Source of the DNA: Spirochaetaceae bacterium
GTDB taxonomy: Bacteria; Spirochaetota; Spirochaetia; SZUA-6; Bin103
DNA length: 10,592 nucleotides
NCBI GenBank assembly: GCA_026710565.1
Contig: JAPOQV010000523.1
Span: 1-10,592, forward strand
Direction of reading: 5' to 3'
Shown here piece by piece: positions 6,533-10,592 of the stretch (position 1 is its first letter; the number at the start of each line of letters is the position of its first letter). The notes beneath the pieces were generated by a model. The model had not been told where the DNA came from, did no database searches, and worked only from the letters and a program-made list of their open reading frames with translations. Made by a program: the position numbers and the translations under genes.

Positions 6533-6563
6533 CCGTGAGCGGCGCCAGCGGCGCCGCTCACGG
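6533..6563 (-). terminator. Perfect 14-bp hairpin immediately after the solute-binding gene
   Basis: CCGTGAGCGGCGCC (6533-6546) pairs perfectly with 6550-6563 across a 3-nt AGC loop. It begins 2 nt after the TAG stop (6566-6568) of the solute-binding gene on the minus strand, the usual place for an operon terminator. Only a weak pyrimidine run (CCCCTCCTTT) follows instead of a clean U-tract. Confidence 0.65.
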
Positions 6564-6565
6564 GG

Positions 6566-8161
6566 CTAGCTCCCGGAGAAGCGGTCGTAGGCGGTCTGGT
6601 AGATCTCCATCGCCTGCGGCAGGCCGAGGCGGTCGAGCTGCTTCAGATAATCGTCCCACTCGGCGTCGGCGGTGCCTTCCACGATCCAGCGGGCGATCGT
6701 CGTCTTCACGTAGTCGCCGATCTCCGTCTCCTGGATCGACAGTTCCTCCTGCTCCTCGTCGGTGAAGGTGATGTAGGCGTAGTGCCGGTCCTGCGGCCAC
6801 AGGTAGGGAGCGAACGCGTTGGTGACGTACTCATCGCGCGCGCCCTGCTCGCCGGTCCAGCGCACGTTGTCCGACGCCCGCTTCGAGATGTAGGACGGGA
6901 AGTGGTTGTGCGGGCCGTGCATGTACCAGTCGGTGCCGCGCCCCACCACCGTGCGCGAGCCGTCGGAGTTCTGCTCGATCATCGGGCCGCCGTAGGAAGC
7001 CTGGATGCTGAAGTCATCGTCCGCCCAGGCGTCGATGAAGCGCACCATCACTTCCGGCAGCTCGAACTTCGTGAAGATCGTCATCGCGTTCTTCTGCAGG
7101 CGCACCGGCTGCGAGCGGAAGCGCCGCGTCCCGTCCGGGCCGGCGACCGGCGGCAGCGGGTCGTACCACTCCTCGACCGGCGACACGATGAAGTAGGAGC
7201 CCCACATGCCCGTGATCGGCGGCACCGAGCGCGACTTCGCCAGGTAGTCGTCCCAGGCGTCCGTGAACACCTCTTCCGGGATCAGGTCCTCGCTGAACAG
7301 GCGGTGCATGTAGTTGACCGCGTCCTTGAGCTTGGGATCGGCGGCGCCGAACTCCACCACTCCGTCGTTCACCGACAGGTAGCGCTGCGCGCCGGAGCCC
7401 TGGCCCTTCATCCACAGGCCGAAGGCGTTGTAGATCTCGAACTCGCCCCCGACCCACTGGTGGAAGCGGAAGTACCAGGGGATGCCGTCCTGGGGCAGCG
7501 TGCCCGAGTCGACGCCGTCCCGGAACGCCTTCAGCGTCTCGTACAGCTCCTCCGTGGTCTGCGGCATGTCGAGCCCCAGCGTGGTCAGCCAGTCGACGTT
7601 GATCGCCTGGATGTCGCGGATGCCGAAGTCGTTGAGGATCTCGCGATAGTAGGGGAGGCTGTAGAACTTGCCGTCCGGCATGGTGATGGCGTTGCGGATC
7701 ACGGGCCGTTCCTCGAAGCCCTTCTGCCAGTTGGGCGCGTGCTGCTCGACCAGGTCGTTCAGCGGCCACACGTCGCCGGCCTGGGCGGCGTCCCACAGCA
7801 ACCGGTCCTGCACCCCGGCGACGAAGATCACGTCGGGATACTCGCGGCTCGCGAACAGCAGGTTGGTCTTCTCACGGACCTGCGCCTGCGGCACCTCTTC
7901 GAAGACGATGTCGACGTTGGCGCGCTCCTGCATCTCCACGAGCAGGGTCTGCTCGTCGAACGGCGAGGTCACGTGTCCGGGCCGCTGGATCAGCGCGTGC
8001 ACGGTCACCGTCTCGTTCACGATCGGGTAGCCGCCGTCGTTGAAGCCGACCGCTGCCAGCCGCCCCTCCGCGGAGGCGGTCTCCTCAGTGCCGGCGGCCC
8101 ACGCGGCCCCGGCAACGATCACGATGGCTGCCGCGACGGCAGCCCAGCGTTTGTCCAACAT
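6566..8161 (-). CDS. ABC transporter extracellular solute-binding protein (LplA/LipO-like, carbohydrate)
   Basis: This 531-residue protein is a large family-1 solute-binding protein of the kind paired with LplB/YtcP permeases for oligosaccharides or polysaccharide fragments. The N-terminus MLDKRWAAVAAAIVIVAGAAWAAGTEE is a signal peptide with probable cleavage after about residue 22 or 23. It has no lipobox cysteine, so the protein should be free in the periplasm of a diderm. Typical segments are YPDVIFVAG, WPLNDLVEQHAPNW, ITMPDGKFYSLPYY and ITGMWGSYFI. The start at 8161 is chosen because AAGGAG lies 6 nt upstream and the signal peptide begins there; the frame stays open 28 codons further upstream. 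It is the last gene of the transporter operon, 80 bp after the YtcP-like permease, and is followed at once by a strong hairpin. The ligand cannot be read from sequence; the glycosidase-like gene upstream suggests a glycan fragment. Confidence 0.9.
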   Translation of the reverse strand: MLDKRWAAVAAAIVIVAGAAWAAGTEETASAEGRLAAVGFNDGGYPIVNETVTVHALIQRPGHVTSPFDEQTLLVEMQERANVDIVFEEVPQAQVREKTNLLFASREYPDVIFVAGVQDRLLWDAAQAGDVWPLNDLVEQHAPNWQKGFEERPVIRNAITMPDGKFYSLPYYREILNDFGIRDIQAINVDWLTTLGLDMPQTTEELYETLKAFRDGVDSGTLPQDGIPWYFRFHQWVGGEFEIYNAFGLWMKGQGSGAQRYLSVNDGVVEFGAADPKLKDAVNYMHRLFSEDLIPEEVFTDAWDDYLAKSRSVPPITGMWGSYFIVSPVEEWYDPLPPVAGPDGTRRFRSQPVRLQKNAMTIFTKFELPEVMVRFIDAWADDDFSIQASYGGPMIEQNSDGSRTVVGRGTDWYMHGPHNHFPSYISKRASDNVRWTGEQGARDEYVTNAFAPYLWPQDRHYAYITFTDEEQEELSIQETEIGDYVKTTIARWIVEGTADAEWDDYLKQLDRLGLPQAMEIYQTAYDRFSGS

Positions 8162-8167
8162 GAACAA

Positions 8168-8173
8168 CTCCTT
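8168..8173 (-). promoter_or_regulatory. Shine-Dalgarno (AAGGAG) of solute-binding gene
   Basis: AAGGAG on the minus strand lies 6 nt before the ATG at 8161. It is clearly better than the sites of the two permease genes, consistent with the need for excess binding protein. It fixes the start at the signal-peptide methionine rather than at in-frame ATGs farther upstream. Confidence 0.75.
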
Positions 8174-8193
8174 GCGAAACATGATGTTGTTTG

Positions 8194-8211
8194 CGCTGGC
8201 GCATGCCAGCG
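8194..8211 (-). other. Intercistronic hairpin between permease and solute-binding genes
   Basis: CGCTGGC (8194-8200) and GCCAGCG (8205-8211) form a perfect 7-bp stem with a GCAT loop inside the 80-bp gap upstream of the solute-binding gene. No U-tract follows on the minus strand. It could stabilise a processed 5' end of the solute-binding mRNA or partly attenuate read-through. Confidence 0.5.
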
Positions 8212-8241
8212 TCGATAGTTTCGTCGCACTCGCCGCCCGCA

Positions 8242-9147
8242 TCAACCCTTGATCGCCCCGATCATCACGCCGCGCACGTAGTGCTTCTGCACGAACGGGT
8301 AGAGCAGCAGGACCGGCACGCTGGCGACGATGATCATGCCGTACTTGATCGACTGCGCGAGCATCATCGCCGCCATCACGTTCTCGTCGTCGACCTCCAT
8401 GTCGTCAGTGAACGTGTTCTGGATCAGAATGTCACGCAGGATCAATTGCAGCGGGAAGCGCTGGCGGTCGCTCAGGTAGATCAGTCCATGGAAGAATCCG
8501 TTCCAGTGGCCGACCGCGTAGAACACCATCAGCACGGCGACGATCGCCCCGGACAGCGGCAGCACGACGGAGCGGAAGAAGCGCAAGTCGCTGCAGCCGT
8601 CGATCACGGCGGCGTCCAGCAGCTCCTGCGGGATGGTGTTCATGAAGAAGGTGCGGGCGATGATGATGTTGAACACCGACACCGTCAGGTGCAGGGCGCT
8701 GCCGCCGGCGGGAAGGATCATGATCCAGAACGAGTTGTAGAGGCCGAGGTTGCGGATCAGCAGGAAGGTGGGGATCAGGCCGCCCGAGAAGAACATGGTG
8801 AAGGTGAGATAGATCATGAACACGTTGCGGCCCCAGAGGTCGCGGCGCGACAGGGCGTAGGCCGCGGTCAGGGTCAGGCCGAGGTTGAGCGCCGTCCCGA
8901 CGGTGGCGTAGACCAGACTGTTGCGGTAACCGCGCAACAGGTCCTCGTGCTGCATGATGCGCGCGTAGCCGTCAACGTTGATGCCGCGGGGGAACAGCCA
9001 CACCTTGCCCCGGTTGACCATGAACGGGTCGCTGATGGAGGCGATGACGACGAAGAACAGCGGGTAGACGACCGCCAGCAGCACCAGCGACAACAGCGCG
9101 TAGACGACCCCGTTGAGGATGCGGTCCTGACGCGACAGCGCGATCAT
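8242..9147 (-). CDS. ABC transporter permease, YtcP-type (carbohydrate uptake)
   Basis: This 301-residue inner-membrane permease belongs to the binding-protein-dependent transport family (MalG-like branch, YtcP group). Hydrophobic segments occur near residues 13-36, 76-98, 107-128, 138-165, 198-214 and 268-286. The cytoplasmic EAA loop, which docks the ATPase, is LLDAAVIDGCSDLRFFRSVVLPLS at about 177-199. The C-terminus KHYVRGVMIGAIKG is the hallmark ending of this group. It should form a heterodimer with the LplB-like permease encoded just upstream, whose stop is 13 bp before this ATG. The Shine-Dalgarno is weak (AGGT overlapping the preceding stop), so translation may depend on coupling. 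Function is secure at family level; the substrate is unknown. Confidence 0.93.
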   Translation of the reverse strand: MIALSRQDRILNGVVYALLSLVLLAVVYPLFFVVIASISDPFMVNRGKVWLFPRGINVDGYARIMQHEDLLRGYRNSLVYATVGTALNLGLTLTAAYALSRRDLWGRNVFMIYLTFTMFFSGGLIPTFLLIRNLGLYNSFWIMILPAGGSALHLTVSVFNIIIARTFFMNTIPQELLDAAVIDGCSDLRFFRSVVLPLSGAIVAVLMVFYAVGHWNGFFHGLIYLSDRQRFPLQLILRDILIQNTFTDDMEVDDENVMAAMMLAQSIKYGMIIVASVPVLLLYPFVQKHYVRGVMIGAIKG

Positions 9148-9160
9148 CCGCGTGCCCGAC

Positions 9161-10102
9161 CTACCAGAGCCCCGACTGGCCCAGCAGCTTGGCGGCGCGG
9201 TTGACGGAGATCAGCAGCACGAAGTTGATCACCGTATTGAACAGCCCAACCGCGGACGAGAAGCTGAAGCGCGCGTCGATCAGCCCCACCTTGTACACGT
9301 AGGTGGAGATGATCTCCGACTGCTGCAGGTTGAGCGCGTTCTGCATCAGGAACGCCTTCTCGAAGCCGACGCTCATGATCTGGCCGACGTTGAGGATCAG
9401 GAGGATGACGACGGTCGGCAGGATGCCGGGGATGTCGATGCGCCACATCCGTTGCCACAGGGAGGCGCCGTCCACCACGGCGGCCTCGTGCAGCTCCGGG
9501 TCGATGCCGCTGAGCGCCGCAAGGTAGATGATGGTGCCCCAGCCGGCGTTCTGCCATACGCCGGAGAACACGTACAGACTACGGAACCACTCGCGCTGTC
9601 CCAGGAAGAAGATCCGTTCCCCCCCCAACCCCTCGATCAGGTGGTTGGCCAGCCCGAAGTTCTTGGAGAGAAAGACGCCCAGCATGCCGACGATCACCAC
9701 CGTGGAGATGAAGTGCGGGGCGTAGGTGACCATCTGCACCGTGCGCTTGAAGCGGCGCCCGGTGACGATGTTCATCATCAGGGCCAGGACGATCGGGATC
9801 GGGAACCCGACCAGCAGCTCGTAGCTCGACAGCAGGGCGGTGTTGGTGATCAGCCGCCAGAAGCTCGGCGACTCGAAGAAGCGGATGAAGTGGCGCAGGC
9901 CCACCCAGTCGCTGCCCAGGATGCCGAGGGCGGGCTTGAAGTTCTTGAATGCGATCGTGACCCCGTACATCGGCACGTACTGGAACAGGAACACCAGCAG
10001 CAGGGTCGGCAGCAGCAGCAGGTAGAGCTGCCACGACCGCGCCACGCGCGCGACGGGCGACAGGCGGCGCGCGCTCGCGGGAATCGCCGGGGCTGAGCTC
10101 AC
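9161..10102 (-). CDS. ABC transporter permease, LplB-type (carbohydrate uptake)
   Basis: This 313-residue inner-membrane permease belongs to the MalF/UgpA-like LplB group. Transmembrane segments lie near residues 25-43, 95-113, 131-147, 175-198, 229-247 and 283-300. The EAA loop reads EAAVVDGASLWQRMWRIDIP at 206-225. The opening LPTLLLVFLFQYVPMYGVTIAFKNF pattern (31-55) is characteristic of LplB. The start is GTG at 10102, and its GTGA overlaps the TGA stop of the upstream glycosidase-like gene by 4 bp, so translation of the two is probably coupled. It is the partner of the downstream YtcP-like permease. No nucleotide-binding subunit is encoded in the visible operon; related systems commonly share an MsmX-type ATPase encoded elsewhere. 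Confidence 0.93.
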   Translation of the reverse strand: MSSAPAIPASARRLSPVARVARSWQLYLLLLPTLLLVFLFQYVPMYGVTIAFKNFKPALGILGSDWVGLRHFIRFFESPSFWRLITNTALLSSYELLVGFPIPIVLALMMNIVTGRRFKRTVQMVTYAPHFISTVVIVGMLGVFLSKNFGLANHLIEGLGGERIFFLGQREWFRSLYVFSGVWQNAGWGTIIYLAALSGIDPELHEAAVVDGASLWQRMWRIDIPGILPTVVILLILNVGQIMSVGFEKAFLMQNALNLQQSEIISTYVYKVGLIDARFSFSSAVGLFNTVINFVLLISVNRAAKLLGQSGLW

Positions 10103-10592
10103 GAGGCGAGCAGGGACCGGAACGCCGGCTCGCGGCCGAACAGGATGCGGTTGGAGTCGTGGAAGTTGCGCGCGCCGCGATAGGCGGTGCGCACCACGTA
10201 GATCAGGTCGTCGCCGTCGAAGCGCCAGTCCACGTACTGGAAGCCCGTGAGGCGCAGCGAGTCCTCAGGCCGGAGGCCGCTGTCGTCGTTCATGAGCCGC
10301 TTCACCGTCCGCCACCGCACCAGGTCGTCGGAAGCGCACAGCCACACCTCGTTGCGCTGCCGCGGATGCTTGTTGAGACCCTCTCCGGGCGGTCGCTGCG
10401 CCTGCCAGGTGGCGATCAGCCAGTCGGGATCGGTCACCGCGTTGGCCAGGGTCAGGTAGGTGCCAGTCACCGGGTCGCGGCGCAGGGTGAACTTGGCCTT
10501 GGCGCCGGGGAAGGCGACGAAGCCGCCCGGCACGGCGGGGTACGCCGGGGCGGGGGTGGGGCCCGGAGCGGAGCCGCCGCGCGCGCCCCCCC
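10099..10592 (-). CDS. Sialidase/glycosidase-like beta-propeller protein, C-terminal part (5' end outside window)
   Basis: The frame is open from the right edge to the TGA at 10099-10101 and gives 163 residues. A GTG at 10533 could be read as a start, but the frame continues upstream and the PGGFVAFPG motif right after it looks internal, so I treat the gene as truncated by the window. The segments GGFVAFPGAKAKFTLRRDP, SDDLVRWRTV, FQYVDWRFDGDDLIYVVRTAY and NFHDSNRILF resemble the C-terminal blades of sialidase-like or GH43/GH33-fold beta-propeller proteins, where an (S/A)xDLxxW pattern is frequent. Catalytic residues would be in the missing part. It precedes the lplB-like gene with a 4-bp overlap, so it belongs to the transporter operon and may act on the imported glycan. 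The exact family is uncertain. Confidence 0.7.
   Translation of the reverse strand, partial: GGARGGSAPGPTPAPAYPAVPGGFVAFPGAKAKFTLRRDPVTGTYLTLANAVTDPDWLIATWQAQRPPGEGLNKHPRQRNEVWLCASDDLVRWRTVKRLMNDDSGLRPEDSLRLTGFQYVDWRFDGDDLIYVVRTAYRGARNFHDSNRILFGREPAFRSLLAS

Larger units (their letters stand above)
6405..6565. other. 161-bp intergenic region with four inverted repeats
   Basis: This stretch between the solute-binding gene's stop and the haloperoxidase start codes for nothing I can support. It contains inverted repeats at 6429-6445, 6448-6466, 6483-6517 and 6533-6563, the last three with 3-nt loops. GGGTA at 6428-6432 could alternatively pair with TACCC at 6470-6474, closing the first two into one larger structure. 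The segment combines the presumed end of the transporter operon with the presumed haloperoxidase promoter. Confidence 0.85.

Noticed and set aside
5007..6569. A 520-codon plus-strand open frame antisense to the haloperoxidase gene.
   Set aside because: It is Val/Gly/Ala/Arg/His-rich low-complexity translation without family features, and it runs through the hairpin-rich intergenic region.
8180..8193. Small AACATgATGTT palindrome upstream of the solute-binding gene as a possible operator.
   Set aside because: Five-base arms are too short to support without a second copy or a known regulator nearby.
6782..8218. A 478-codon plus-strand open frame antisense to the solute-binding gene.
   Set aside because: It is a compositional shadow rich in Arg, Val and His. 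The minus-strand frame has a signal peptide, a Shine-Dalgarno and family motifs.
8162..8245. A 28-codon N-terminal extension of the solute-binding protein, starting at 8245.
   Set aside because: It would place non-hydrophobic residues before the signal peptide and lacks a ribosome site. AAGGAG directs initiation at 8161.
8191..10096. Two long plus-strand open frames antisense to the permease genes, rich in His, Asp, Gln and Val, that look like repetitive acidic proteins.
   Set aside because: Antisense reading of hydrophobic membrane-protein codons in GC-rich DNA gives exactly this composition. Both permeases are unambiguous on the minus strand.
1..10592. A defence island, mobile element or CRISPR array, considered because of the SNF2 gene.
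   Set aside because: No transposase, integrase, nuclease, toxin, direct-repeat array or attachment site was seen. SNF2-SWIM pairs also occur in ordinary chromosomal contexts.

Overview
The window is GC-rich, densely coded bacterial DNA. It holds eight protein genes, two of them cut by the window edges. I saw no RNA gene, insertion sequence, CRISPR array or phage gene. The solute-binding protein has a signal peptide without a lipobox cysteine, which fits a free periplasmic protein in a diderm. The LplB/YtcP/solute-binding set and the 'AAGTEE'-type mature N-terminus recall high-GC Spirochaetota (Spirochaetaceae). That placement is inference only.

Plus strand, 1-2209: the C-terminal two thirds of a bacterial SNF2/SWI2 ATPase, followed 15 bp later by a small SWIM zinc-finger protein. 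This pair recurs in bacteria (compare ywqA-ywqB in Bacillus). Minus strand, 2203-3225: a medium-chain dehydrogenase without the usual zinc ligands, convergent with the SWIM gene and overlapping it by 7 bp. Plus strand, about 3356-4537: a YcaQ/AlkX-type winged-helix DNA glycosylase. It is divergent from the dehydrogenase and probably starts at a CTG behind a strong Shine-Dalgarno that lies in a 15-bp tandem repeat. SNF2, SWIM and YcaQ are all DNA-maintenance functions, but the dehydrogenase separates them.

Minus strand, 4551-6404: an exported vanadium haloperoxidase-like enzyme (PAP2 superfamily) with all the vanadate-binding residues visible. It converges on ycaQ across a perfect hairpin that contains the ycaQ stop codon in its loop. 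Just upstream, 6405-6565 is a 161-bp non-coding stretch with four separate inverted repeats and a TATAAT box placed for an almost leaderless transcript.

Minus strand, 6566 to the right edge: a carbohydrate-uptake operon in the order glycosidase-like beta-propeller protein (partial), LplB-type permease, YtcP-type permease, solute-binding protein. The first two genes overlap by 4 bp (GTGA), the permeases are 13 bp apart, and an 80-bp gap with a hairpin and a good Shine-Dalgarno precedes the binding-protein gene. No ATPase gene is present here, as is usual for this transporter class, which commonly shares an MsmX-like ATPase encoded elsewhere. The operon promoter lies outside the window.

I found no convincing new multi-gene system. 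The items most worth a second look are the haloperoxidase, the four-hairpin spacer with its near-leaderless promoter, and the CTG start of ycaQ.
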